DNA of 37,385 nucleotides from Limivivens faecihominis. GTDB taxonomy: Bacteria; Bacillota; Clostridia; Lachnospirales; Lachnospiraceae. The first letter of the stretch is position 1, and every line of letters starts with the position of its first letter. This document shows, piece by piece, positions 1 to 8,279 of this stretch. The position numbers and the translations under genes were made by a program. The notes under the pieces are model-generated. The model saw only the letters and a program-made list of their open reading frames with translations, had not been told where the DNA came from and made no database searches. The stretch is taken from the NCBI RefSeq assembly GCF_020686945.1, contig NZ_JAJEPR010000031.1:1-37385 (forward strand), read 5' to 3'.

Positions 1-3
1 CTT

Positions 4-204
4 CAGTATGACGTAAGCCTCTTATTTTCTAAAGCGGGCCCAGTGGGGTGTGCAGAGGGGCGGCGGGCTCGCGACTCCGAGCCGCCCCTTTGCAGTATTC
101 ATTTCACGCAGTAGCAGTATGACGTATGCACCCTATTTTCTAAAGCGGGGCCACCAGGGGAGCGCGAGGGGACGACGGCCTCGCGACTCCGAGCGTCCCC
201 TCGC
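4..204. repeat. Two tandem structured repeat units with covarying hairpins
   Basis: Two units of about 111 bp begin at 4 and 115 with CAGTATGACGTA, followed by a shared TATTTTCTAAAGCGGG block and then a hairpin. Hairpin 1 pairs 56-64 with 81-89; hairpin 2 pairs 164-174 with 194-204. The 14-nt loop core CTCGCGACTCCGAG is identical in both, but the stem sequences differ while staying perfectly complementary. That implies selection for structure. Hairpin 2 ends one base before the gltD stop codon, and neither hairpin is followed by a clear U-run, so a plain intrinsic terminator is not the best reading. It may be a REP-like palindromic repeat or an mRNA 3'-end stabiliser; the family is not recognised. 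Confidence 0.7.
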
Positions 205-205
205 A

Positions 206-1702
206 TTACAAGTTGGTGTATCCCATCAGAGATCTGTCGACTGCTTCTGCGGCCATCCGCCCTTCGCGAATGGCCCAGACCACCAGCGACTGCCCCCTAT
301 GCACATCCCCCGCCGCAAACACGCCGGATACGCTGCTCTCATAACTCTCGGGAGCGGTCTCCACATTGGTCCTTCCATTGACTTTCACCTTGAAGGCCTC
401 CGTCACATACGCCTGGCTTCCCAGGAATCCTGCCGCAATAAGCACCAGTCCCACTTCAATGACTTTCTCAGTTCCTTCCACCGGAACCATATTCATCCTT
501 CCAGTCTTCTCATCCTTGACAGGTTTCAGGCTCACGATCTTCGCCTGTTTGACTGCACCCTTCTCATCCTTGATAAACTCCGTCACCGTAGTCTGATAAA
601 TCCGGGGATCATGACCGAAGACGGCGATGGCTTCTTCCTGGCCGTAATCGGTTTTCAGGACTCTGGGCCACTGGGGCCAGGGGTTGGAAGGAGTTCTGGT
701 CTCGCTGGGTTTGGGCATCATCTCCAGCTGGGTCACGGATTTTGCTCCCAGACGGATGCTGGTTCCCACACAGTCATTTCCGGTGTCGCCTCCTCCAATG
801 ACAAGCACATGCTTGCCTTCCGCAAGGCTTCGTACCTCTTTGGAAACCTGCTCTTTTTCGCCGGAATCCAGAAGGCTCTTCGTCACTTTGGAGAGAAAAT
901 CCACAGCAAAGAAAATATTTTTCGCGTCTCTTCCCGGCACCTTGATATCTCTCGGATTGGAAGCCCCGCAGGCCAGGATTACCCGGTCAAAATTCTTCGT
1001 CAGCTCTTCCGCTTTGATGTCTTTTCCTACATCCACGCCGGTGACAAATTTCACACCTTCCTCTTCCATCAGATGAATCCGACGGTCCAGCACGCTCTTT
1101 TCCAGCTTCATGTTCGGGATGCCGTAGCGGAGCAGGCCGCCGCTCCGGTCGTGCCGCTCGTAGACCGTCACCTCATGGCCGCGGCGGTTCAGCTGCATGG
1201 CAGCAGCCAGTCCCGAAGGACCGCTTCCCACAATGGCAACTCTTTTTCCTGTGCGTACCTTGGGCGGCTCCGGCTGTACCCAGCCTTCCGCATAGGCAGT
1301 CTCGATGATGGCTCTCTCATTTTCCTTGGTGGAAACAGGCTCGCCGTTCACGTTGCAGGTGCAGGCCGCCTCACAGAGAGCCGGACAAACACGACTGGTA
1401 AATTCCGGAAAACAGTGGGTCTTGGAAAGACGGAGATAAGCCTGTTTGAAATTTCCGCGGTAAACCAGATCGTTGGTCTCCGGTACCAGATTGTGCAGGG
1501 GACAGCCGGAAGCCATGCCTGCAAGCATATCACCATACTGGCAGAAGGGAACGCCGCACTCCATACAGCGTGCCCCCTGCTTCTGCTGCTCCTCAAGCTT
1601 CAGGGGAGTTTTGAACTCATGGAAATGTTTGATCCTCTCAAGGGGGGCTTCCGCCGTGGAAGTCTCCCGGTCATACTCTAAAAATCCTGTCGATTTTCCC
1701 AT
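206..1702 (-). CDS. gltD: Glutamate synthase, small subunit (GltD)
   Basis: A 498-aa protein that passes electrons from NAD(P)H through FAD and Fe-S clusters to the large subunit, for reductive transfer of the glutamine amide to 2-oxoglutarate in the cytoplasm. The N-terminal Cys cluster has C46, C49 and C54 (GARCMECGVPFC) and further Cys near 66 and 106, as in the family's 4Fe-4S domain. A GSGPSGLAAA dinucleotide fold lies near residue 158, a GGGDTGNDC second nucleotide fold sits mid-protein, and a GVFAAGDVHRG flavin motif lies near the C-terminus. Length is typical. The ATG is preceded by GGGAGGT. It follows gltB on the same strand after 18 bp, so the two subunits are surely cotranscribed. 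No intrinsic terminator with a U-run follows it; structured repeats do. Confidence 0.96.
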   Translation of the reverse strand: MGKSTGFLEYDRETSTAEAPLERIKHFHEFKTPLKLEEQQKQGARCMECGVPFCQYGDMLAGMASGCPLHNLVPETNDLVYRGNFKQAYLRLSKTHCFPEFTSRVCPALCEAACTCNVNGEPVSTKENERAIIETAYAEGWVQPEPPKVRTGKRVAIVGSGPSGLAAAMQLNRRGHEVTVYERHDRSGGLLRYGIPNMKLEKSVLDRRIHLMEEEGVKFVTGVDVGKDIKAEELTKNFDRVILACGASNPRDIKVPGRDAKNIFFAVDFLSKVTKSLLDSGEKEQVSKEVRSLAEGKHVLVIGGGDTGNDCVGTSIRLGAKSVTQLEMMPKPSETRTPSNPWPQWPRVLKTDYGQEEAIAVFGHDPRIYQTTVTEFIKDEKGAVKQAKIVSLKPVKDEKTGRMNMVPVEGTEKVIEVGLVLIAAGFLGSQAYVTEAFKVKVNGRTNVETAPESYESSVSGVFAAGDVHRGQSLVVWAIREGRMAAEAVDRSLMGYTNL

Positions 1703-1720
1703 TTTTCTTCTACCTCCCGC

Positions 1721-4700
1721 TTATTTCACCTGAAAACTCTCATAGAAAGCTTCCATTTGTGCCTGTTCTCTGGACATTCCTTTTTCCTCCAGTTTTGTAC
1801 TCAGAGTAACCATCTTCTTGTAATCGATGGGAATGATCTTCTTAAACTTGGGAAGATAATCCTCAAAATGATCCAGGATCCGCTGGCCCTTCTCGGAACC
1901 GGTCTCCTGTACATGCTTCTCGATCATCTCGCGAAGCTCCTGAATATCGTATTTTTCCTCCACTTTTTCAATGTGGATCATGGCTTTGTTCAGGTTCTTG
2001 TAGAGCTCGTTTTCCTCATCCAGAACGTAAGCGATACCGCCGCTCATACCTGCAGCAAAGTTTTTGCCGGTCTTTCCGAGGACTGCCACACGGCCTCCGG
2101 TCATGTACTCACAGCCATGCTCGCCAACGCCCTCCACAACGGCCGTCGCGCCGGAGTTCCGGACTGCAAAACGCTCGCCGGCCACACCGTTGATGTAGGC
2201 TTCGCCGCTGGTGGCTCCGTAGAGGGCTACGTTTCCGATGATGATGTTGTCTTCTGCCTTATAAGTTCTCTTGGCAGGCGCTGTCACAGTGATCTTACCG
2301 CCGGAAAGACCTTTACCCATATAGTCGTTGCAGTCTCCAGTGAGACAGATGCTCAGGCCCTTCGGAATGAAAGCGCCGAAGCTCTGGCCGCCGGCTCCCG
2401 TACAGTTCAGAGTGATCGTATCCTCCGGCAGGCCGTTCTTGTAGCGGCTGGTGATCTCGGAACCGAGGATGGAACCGAAAGCACGGTCCGTATTGGAAAC
2501 TTCCACTTTCAGAGAAGCTTTCTCGCCTTTTTCTACGGCTCCTTTCAGCTTCTTCCAGAGGACCTTTTTGTCCTTGGTCTGCTCCAGTTTGAAGTCATAA
2601 ACGTCCTCTTTCTTAAAGTGCTGGTTCTGGCCCAGATACGGATTGTATAGGATGCCATCCAGGTTCATCTTGGAAGCCATGGGATTCTCCGCATACTCTT
2701 TTACCTTCAGAAGATCGGTTCTTCCCACCATCTCTTCCAGGGTACGGACGCCGAGTTTTGCCATATATTCACGGAGCTCTTCCGCAATGAAACGCATGAA
2801 GTTTACCACATACTCCGGTTTTCCTTTGAATCTCTTACGAAGCTCCGGGTTCTGGGTAGCCACGCCCACCGGGCAAGTATCCAGGTTACAGACACGCATC
2901 ATAACACAGCCCATCGTCACCAGGGGAGCCGTTGCGAAACCAAACTCCTCTGCGCCGAGAATGGCTGCGATGGCTACGTCACGACCGCTCATAAGCTTAC
3001 CGTCGGTCTCGATAATGACACGGCTTCTGAGGCCGTTCTGGAGCAGGGTCTGATGAGTCTCAGAAAGACCGAGCTCCCAGGGAAGACCCGCATTGTGGAT
3101 AGAGCTTTCCGGAGCCGCTCCGGTACCTCCGTCGTAACCGGAAATCAGGATTACCTGAGCGCCTGCCTTTGCCACACCGGCTGCGACGGTTCCGACACCG
3201 GCCTCAGATACCAGTTTTACGGAAATTCTCGCGTACTGATTGGCATTTTTCAAGTCATAGATCAGCTCTGCCAGGTCCTCGATGGAGTAAATATCGTGAT
3301 GAGGCGGCGGGGAAATCAGGCTCACGCCGGGCGTGGAGTGTCTGGTCTTTGCCACCCATGGATAAACTTTTTTCGCAGGCAGATGGCCACCCTCACCGGG
3401 CTTCGCACCCTGGGCCATCTTGATCTGGATCTCGTCCGCACAGACGAGATAACGGCTGGTCACGCCGAAACGACCGGAAGCCACCTGTTTGATGGCGGAA
3501 CAGCGGTCGTGCTCGGTTCCCTTGGAATCCAGACGGTCATCGCTCTCGCCGCCCTCACCGGTGTTTGATTTTCCATGAAGCATGTTCATGGCCAGGGCCA
3601 GGGTCTCATGGGCTTCCTGAGAAATGGAGCCGTATGACATGGCGCCGGTCTTGAAGTGACGGACGATGCTGTCCACGCTCTCCACTTCCTCGATGGGGAT
3701 GGGATGGGCCGCATAATTGAAGTCCAGAAGGCTTCTTAAGTTTCCGCTGGTCTCCTCGTCCACCATGCCGGTGTATTCCTTAAAGGTCTTATAATCTCCG
3801 TTCCAGGCCGCCTGCTGCAGAAGGTGAATCGTCTTCGGATTGTAACGGTGGGTCTCGCCGCCACTTCTCATCTTGTGCTTGCCTACGCTGTCCAGCGTCA
3901 GATCGGTGTTCAGTCCCAGGGGATCAAAAGCCTTGCTGTGGCGCTCGTCCACATCCTTTGCGATATCCTCCAGGGTAATTCCGCCCACGCGGCTCACAGT
4001 TCCGGTGAAATATTTCTCGATAACATCCTCGGAAATACCGATGGCCTCGAAGATCTGGGAACCCTGATAGGACTGGATCGTGGAAATACCCATCTTGGAA
4101 GCGATTTTTACGATGCCGCTCAAGATTGCGTGATTGTAATCATCCACAGCCGCATAGTAATCTTTTTCCAGCAGTCCCTGATCGATCAGCTCTTTGATCG
4201 TGTCCTGGGCGAGATAGGGGTTGACGGCACTTGCGCCGTAGCCCAGAAGGGTAGCGAAATGATGCACTTCTCTGGGTTCGCCGGATTCCAGAATCACAGC
4301 CAGAGAGGTACGCTTTTTCGTTTTTACGAGATGCTGATGCACCGCAGAAACAGCCAGCAGGGAGGGCATGGGCACACGATTCTCGTCCACACCGCGGTCT
4401 GTCAGAACCAGGATGTTGGCTCCGTCACGGTAAGCCTTATCCACCTCCACGAAAAGCCGCTCGATGGCGCGCTCCAGCTTGGTGCTCTTATAATAGGTAA
4501 TCGGAACCTCTGCTACCAGGAAGCCCTCCACCTTCATATGCTTGATTTTCAGCATATCGGTGTTAGTCAGGATCGGATTGTTGACCTTCAGAACCTGACA
4601 GTTCTCAGGCTGCTCTTTTAAGAGATTGCCGTCTTTTCCGACGTAAACGGTCGTGCTGGTGACAATCTCTTCACGGATCGCATCGATGGGCGGGTTTGTT

Positions 4701-6247
4701 ACCTGGGCAAAAAGTTGTTTGAAATAGTCGAAAAGGGGACGATGCTGTTTGGAAAGCACTGCCAGCGGCGTATCAACACCCATGGCAGCGGTTCCCTCGC
4801 CGCCGTTTAATGCCATCTCCAGAATGGATTTCCGGTATTCCTCATAGGTGTAACCGAAGGCTTTCTGAAGTCTTGCTCTCTCCTCGTCGGTGAACTCCTC
4901 CACTTTGATATTGGGGATTTTCAGGTCATGGAGTTCTACCAGGTTGCTGTCCAGCCACTCGCCGTAAGGCTGTTTTTTCGCATAGTATTCTTTCAGCTCC
5001 TCATCCTCGAAAATCTTATGCTTCACGGTATCGACCAGCAGCATTTTTCCGGGATGCAGGCGCTCCTTGATGACGATCTCCTCCTCGGGAACCGGCAGAA
5101 CGCCCACCTCGGAGGAGAGGATCACGTCACCATTTTTCATAATGTAGTAACGGGAAGGACGGAGGCCGTTCCGGTCAAGAACCGCACCCATCACATCGCC
5201 ATCGGAAAACAGAATGGAAGCCGGACCGTCCCAGGGCTCCATCATGGTCGCATAATACTGATAAAAATCACGTTTTTCCTGGGAAATCGTGTGGTTGTTG
5301 GACCAGGGCTCCGGAATCGTCACCATGACGGCCAGCGGAAGCTCCATGCCGCTCATAACGAGGAATTCCAGCGTGTTGTCCAGCATGGCGGAGTCAGAAC
5401 CTCTGGTATCTACCACCGGAAGCACCTTGTAGAGCTGTCCTTTCAGATGGTCGGAAGACATGGTCTCCTCACGGGCCAGCATTTTGTCGGCATTTCCGCG
5501 GATCGTGTTGATCTCACCGTTGTGAACGATAAAGCGGTTCGGATGGGCTCTCTCCCAGCTCGGATTGGTGTTGGTACTGAAACGGGAATGGACCATGGCG
5601 ATGGCAGACTCATAATCCGGATCCTGCAGGTCTGCAAAGAAGGTCCGAAGCTGTCCCACCAGAAACATACCTTTGTATACAATCGTCCGGCTGGACATGG
5701 AAACCACATAGGTGTTGTCGTTGCTCTGCTCGAAAACTCTTCTTGCGATGTAGAGCTTCCGGTCAAAATCCAGACCTTTTTCCACGCCCTCGGGCCGTTT
5801 CAGGAAGGCCTGCATGATATAAGGCATGCAGCTTCTCGCTTTTTCACCGAGAACTTCCTCAGCCACCGGCACTTTACGGAAGCCTAAAAGGGTCAGGCCC
5901 TCTTTTCCGGCGATGATCTCAAACATCTTTTTCGCCTGGTTCCGTTTCATCTCATCCTGGGGAAGAAACAGCTGAGCGACACCGTAATCTCTCTCTCCGC
6001 CGATATCAAAGCCTTCTTCTTTTGCCACTTTGCTGAAAAATTTGTGGGATACCTGCAGGAGGATACCCACGCCGTCGCCGGTCCTTCCCTCTGCATCCTT
6101 GCCGGCGCGGTGTTCCAGGTTTTCTACTATATGAAGAGCATTTTCCACGGTCTTGTGGCTCCTGACGCCGTTGCTGTTCACAACTGCGCCGATACCACAG
6201 TTGTCATGCTCGAACTGTTCTCTATATAAACCTTTCATCTCACTCAT
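1721..6247 (-). CDS. gltB: Glutamate synthase, large subunit (GltB)
   Basis: A 1508-aa protein of full length for the family. It is a class II glutamine amidotransferase: the N-terminus reads MSEMKGLYREQFEHDNCGIG, so Cys17 should become the catalytic N-terminal residue after propeptide removal. The central and FMN-binding TIM-barrel domains follow. The 3Fe-4S Cys set is visible as VCNLDTCPVG in the C-terminal third, and the tail is the Gly-rich beta-helix domain. The enzyme hydrolyses glutamine and channels ammonia to 2-oxoglutarate, giving two glutamates with electrons from GltD. The start has an AGGAAAGG site upstream. It lies 23 bp after pyrG, so pyrG-gltB-gltD is probably one transcript driven from the pyrG leader. 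Confidence 0.96.
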   Translation of the reverse strand: MSEMKGLYREQFEHDNCGIGAVVNSNGVRSHKTVENALHIVENLEHRAGKDAEGRTGDGVGILLQVSHKFFSKVAKEEGFDIGGERDYGVAQLFLPQDEMKRNQAKKMFEIIAGKEGLTLLGFRKVPVAEEVLGEKARSCMPYIMQAFLKRPEGVEKGLDFDRKLYIARRVFEQSNDNTYVVSMSSRTIVYKGMFLVGQLRTFFADLQDPDYESAIAMVHSRFSTNTNPSWERAHPNRFIVHNGEINTIRGNADKMLAREETMSSDHLKGQLYKVLPVVDTRGSDSAMLDNTLEFLVMSGMELPLAVMVTIPEPWSNNHTISQEKRDFYQYYATMMEPWDGPASILFSDGDVMGAVLDRNGLRPSRYYIMKNGDVILSSEVGVLPVPEEEIVIKERLHPGKMLLVDTVKHKIFEDEELKEYYAKKQPYGEWLDSNLVELHDLKIPNIKVEEFTDEERARLQKAFGYTYEEYRKSILEMALNGGEGTAAMGVDTPLAVLSKQHRPLFDYFKQLFAQVTNPPIDAIREEIVTSTTVYVGKDGNLLKEQPENCQVLKVNNPILTNTDMLKIKHMKVEGFLVAEVPITYYKSTKLERAIERLFVEVDKAYRDGANILVLTDRGVDENRVPMPSLLAVSAVHQHLVKTKKRTSLAVILESGEPREVHHFATLLGYGASAVNPYLAQDTIKELIDQGLLEKDYYAAVDDYNHAILSGIVKIASKMGISTIQSYQGSQIFEAIGISEDVIEKYFTGTVSRVGGITLEDIAKDVDERHSKAFDPLGLNTDLTLDSVGKHKMRSGGETHRYNPKTIHLLQQAAWNGDYKTFKEYTGMVDEETSGNLRSLLDFNYAAHPIPIEEVESVDSIVRHFKTGAMSYGSISQEAHETLALAMNMLHGKSNTGEGGESDDRLDSKGTEHDRCSAIKQVASGRFGVTSRYLVCADEIQIKMAQGAKPGEGGHLPAKKVYPWVAKTRHSTPGVSLISPPPHHDIYSIEDLAELIYDLKNANQYARISVKLVSEAGVGTVAAGVAKAGAQVILISGYDGGTGAAPESSIHNAGLPWELGLSETHQTLLQNGLRSRVIIETDGKLMSGRDVAIAAILGAEEFGFATAPLVTMGCVMMRVCNLDTCPVGVATQNPELRKRFKGKPEYVVNFMRFIAEELREYMAKLGVRTLEEMVGRTDLLKVKEYAENPMASKMNLDGILYNPYLGQNQHFKKEDVYDFKLEQTKDKKVLWKKLKGAVEKGEKASLKVEVSNTDRAFGSILGSEITSRYKNGLPEDTITLNCTGAGGQSFGAFIPKGLSICLTGDCNDYMGKGLSGGKITVTAPAKRTYKAEDNIIIGNVALYGATSGEAYINGVAGERFAVRNSGATAVVEGVGEHGCEYMTGGRVAVLGKTGKNFAAGMSGGIAYVLDEENELYKNLNKAMIHIEKVEEKYDIQELREMIEKHVQETGSEKGQRILDHFEDYLPKFKKIIPIDYKKMVTLSTKLEEKGMSREQAQMEAFYESFQVK

Positions 6248-6270
6248 CTGTTTCCATCCTTTCCTGGGTG

Positions 6271-7884
6271 TTATTTTTCCTTCGCATACGCAGCTGCGGC
6301 TGTTACCAGTCCTCTGAAAAGCGGGTGCGCATGGTTCGGTCTGGACTTGAACTCCGGATGCCCCTGTGTTCCTACAAAATACGGATGATCCACCACTTCG
6401 ATCATCTCCACGATCCGTTTATCCGGGGAACAGCCGGCAACCGTCATCCCTTTTGCTTCAAACTCTGCACGATATTTATTGTTCACCTCATAACGATGAC
6501 GATGACGCTCACTGATCTCTTCTTTTCCAAAGAGCTCTCTGGACCGGGTTCCTTCTTTTAATATACAGGGATAAGCGCCCAGACGAAGCGTTCCTCCCAG
6601 ATCCTCAACGTCCTCCTGATCCGGCATCAGGGCAATGACCGGATGTGTGGTCTCCGGATCCAGCTCAATGCTGTTCGCATCCGTATAACCAAGGACATCT
6701 CTTGCATATTCTACGATAGCCATCTGCATTCCGAGGCAGATCCCAAGGAAAGGAATCTTTTTCTCTCTTGCGTGACGAATGGCCGTGATCATTCCTTCCG
6801 TACCTCTGGGGCCGAAACCGCCGGGAACCAGGATACCATCCACACCGGCAAGCTTTTCCGCTACATTCTCATCGGTGATCTCCTCAGAATCCACCCAGCG
6901 AATGCGGACATTGACACGGTTTGCGATACCGCCATGCTTCAGTGCCTCTACCACACTTAAATAAGCATCATGCAGCTGGGTATATTTCCCGACCATGGCG
7001 ATCTCTGCTTCCTGTTCCGGATGGCGTAAATTTTCCACCATTTCCTTCCATTCCGTCAGATCCGGCTCTCTGCAGGGAAGATGAAGACTTTCCAGAACCA
7101 CCTGAGCCAGATTTTCTTTTTCCATGGCAAGGGGCGCTTCATATAAATATTCCACATCCAGGTTCTGGAGCACATGGTAGACCGGCACGTTGCAGAACAA
7201 GGCGATCTTCGCTTTCACCTCGTCGGGAATCGGATATTCGCTCCGGCAGACCAGAACATCCGGCTGAAGGCCCATGCCCTGCAGCTCTTTGACGCTGGCC
7301 TGAGTCGGTTTCGTTTTCAGCTCCTCGGATGCTTTCAGATAAGGAATCAGGGTCACATGGACCAGAACGGCATTTTCATGGCCTACGTCGTGCTGGAACT
7401 GACGGATGGCCTCCAGGAAAGGCTGACTCTCGATATCGCCGACGGTTCCGCCTACCTCTATAATAGCGATCCGGTCCTCGTTCTCCTCTTTGGCCCGATA
7501 GAACCGGCTCTTGATCTCATTTGTGATGTGCGGAATCACCTGTACGGTGCCCCCGCCGTAATCTCCGTGACGCTCTTTCTGCAGAACAGACCAGTAAATT
7601 TTACCGGTGGTCACGTTGGAATTTTTATCCAGGCTTTCATCAATAAATCTCTCATAATGACCGAGATCCAGGTCTGTCTCCGTACCGTCGTCGGTAACGA
7701 AAACCTCGCCGTGCTGAATGGGGTTCATCGTACCCGGGTCTACATTGATATAGGGATCAAACTTCTGCATCGTCACCTGATAGCCTCTAGCTTTCAGAAG
7801 ACGGCCCAGCGAAGCTGCCGTAATTCCCTTGCCCAGACCGGAAACCACACCGCCTGTCACAAATACATATTTTACTGCCATCAC
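6271..7884 (-). CDS. pyrG: CTP synthase (PyrG)
   Basis: A 537-aa enzyme that aminates UTP to CTP using glutamine and ATP. The synthase domain begins with YVFVTGGVVSGLGKGI, with the P-loop-like GLGKG, and is followed by KFDPYINVDPGTM. The class I amidotransferase domain carries the nucleophile elbow GICLGMQ and the His-Glu pair in HPEF near the C-terminus. Length and ends match the family. An AGGAGG site precedes the initiator; either of two adjacent ATG codons could be used. It is first in a pyrG-gltBD unit. Upstream, a sigma-A promoter is followed by an intrinsic terminator inside the leader, so expression is probably attenuated. Confidence 0.96.
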   Translation of the reverse strand: MMAVKYVFVTGGVVSGLGKGITAASLGRLLKARGYQVTMQKFDPYINVDPGTMNPIQHGEVFVTDDGTETDLDLGHYERFIDESLDKNSNVTTGKIYWSVLQKERHGDYGGGTVQVIPHITNEIKSRFYRAKEENEDRIAIIEVGGTVGDIESQPFLEAIRQFQHDVGHENAVLVHVTLIPYLKASEELKTKPTQASVKELQGMGLQPDVLVCRSEYPIPDEVKAKIALFCNVPVYHVLQNLDVEYLYEAPLAMEKENLAQVVLESLHLPCREPDLTEWKEMVENLRHPEQEAEIAMVGKYTQLHDAYLSVVEALKHGGIANRVNVRIRWVDSEEITDENVAEKLAGVDGILVPGGFGPRGTEGMITAIRHAREKKIPFLGICLGMQMAIVEYARDVLGYTDANSIELDPETTHPVIALMPDQEDVEDLGGTLRLGAYPCILKEGTRSRELFGKEEISERHRHRYEVNNKYRAEFEAKGMTVAGCSPDKRIVEMIEVVDHPYFVGTQGHPEFKSRPNHAHPLFRGLVTAAAAYAKEK

Positions 7885-7916
7885 ATTTTCCTCCTTGCTC
7901 TTGCCTGCTTACAATG

Positions 7917-7963
7917 AAAAAAAGGTGTCAGAAAGCCCGGTTTGGGAACTTTCTGACACCTTT
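7917..7963 (-). terminator. Attenuator terminator in the pyrG leader
   Basis: A perfect 15-bp inverted repeat (7921-7935 with 7949-7963) has a 13-nt loop that can itself form a CCC/GGG pair. Read on the minus strand it is followed by seven T (complement of 7917-7923). It lies between the pyrG promoter and the pyrG ribosome-binding site, so it would stop transcription before the gene unless read through. Leader attenuation of pyrG is known in Bacillus, where CTP starvation drives G addition at a GGGC start. This leader does not begin with GGG, so the trigger must differ or be another signal. Confidence 0.85.
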
Positions 7964-7985
7964 GTCATCAAATTTCATGGGACTT

Positions 7986-8014
7986 ACTATATCTCATTTT
8001 GCCCCGTTTGTAAA
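7986..8014 (-). promoter_or_regulatory. Sigma-A promoter for pyrG-gltB-gltD
   Basis: On the minus strand there is a TTTACA -35 box (8009-8014), a 17-nt spacer and a TATAGT -10 box (7986-7991). The expected start is near 7978-7979. The transcript would then enter the leader hairpin within about 15-20 nt. Confidence 0.75.
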
Positions 8015-8060
8015 TCCCTGTTTTTTGAAATTTTTTTGTGACAGTTCAGGACGTCCGGTT

Positions 8061-8111
8061 GAAAAAAAAATTAAAAAAGGGTGTTGACAAGACCGGATTT
8101 TTGAGTATACT
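8061..8111 (+). promoter_or_regulatory. Sigma-A promoter with A-tract for the GS-III / purF unit
   Basis: TTGACA at 8084-8089, a 16-nt spacer and TATACT at 8106-8111 form a near-consensus promoter. The A-rich stretch at 8061-8079 sits where an UP element would be. The start is expected near 8118. This promoter is divergent from the pyrG promoter, with about 70 bp between the -35 boxes. Confidence 0.85.
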
Positions 8112-8122
8112 ACGAGTCATAA

Positions 8123-8174
8123 GCAACGGCGCTTAGGAGTGATCCATTCTCTCCTGAGCGCCTTTTTTCGTTGC
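8123..8174 (+). terminator. Attenuator terminator in the glutamine synthetase leader
   Basis: A perfect 12-bp stem (8128-8139 with 8151-8162) is followed directly by six T (8163-8168). It starts only about 10 nt after the predicted transcription start and about 110 nt before the gene. An outer pairing, GCAAC (8123-8127) with GTTGC (8170-8174), encloses the T-run. This looks like an attenuator. The remaining leader (8175-8279) holds a small hairpin (AGCCG/CGGCT near 8186) and no riboswitch I recognise. Confidence 0.85.
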
Positions 8175-8279
8175 AGGCTATGAAAAGCCGGTCCGGCTGA
8201 CCTGTTTTAAGTGTCATCGCTGCGGAGTAACGAAAGTGCCATAGAACATCAGCAAGTATTGAAAGGAGTGCCATTTCTT

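Noticed and set aside
4..204. CRISPR array
   Set aside because: Only two units, each with an internal hairpin and no constant-length unique spacers; no cas genes.
50..1681. 543-codon plus-strand frame over gltD
   Set aside because: Shadow of gltD, with no ribosome-binding site; its start lies inside the structured repeats.
8123..8279. Known riboswitch (glutamine, T-box or purine class) in the glutamine synthetase leader
   Set aside because: None of the conserved core motifs of these classes could be found; only the terminator and a small hairpin are clear.
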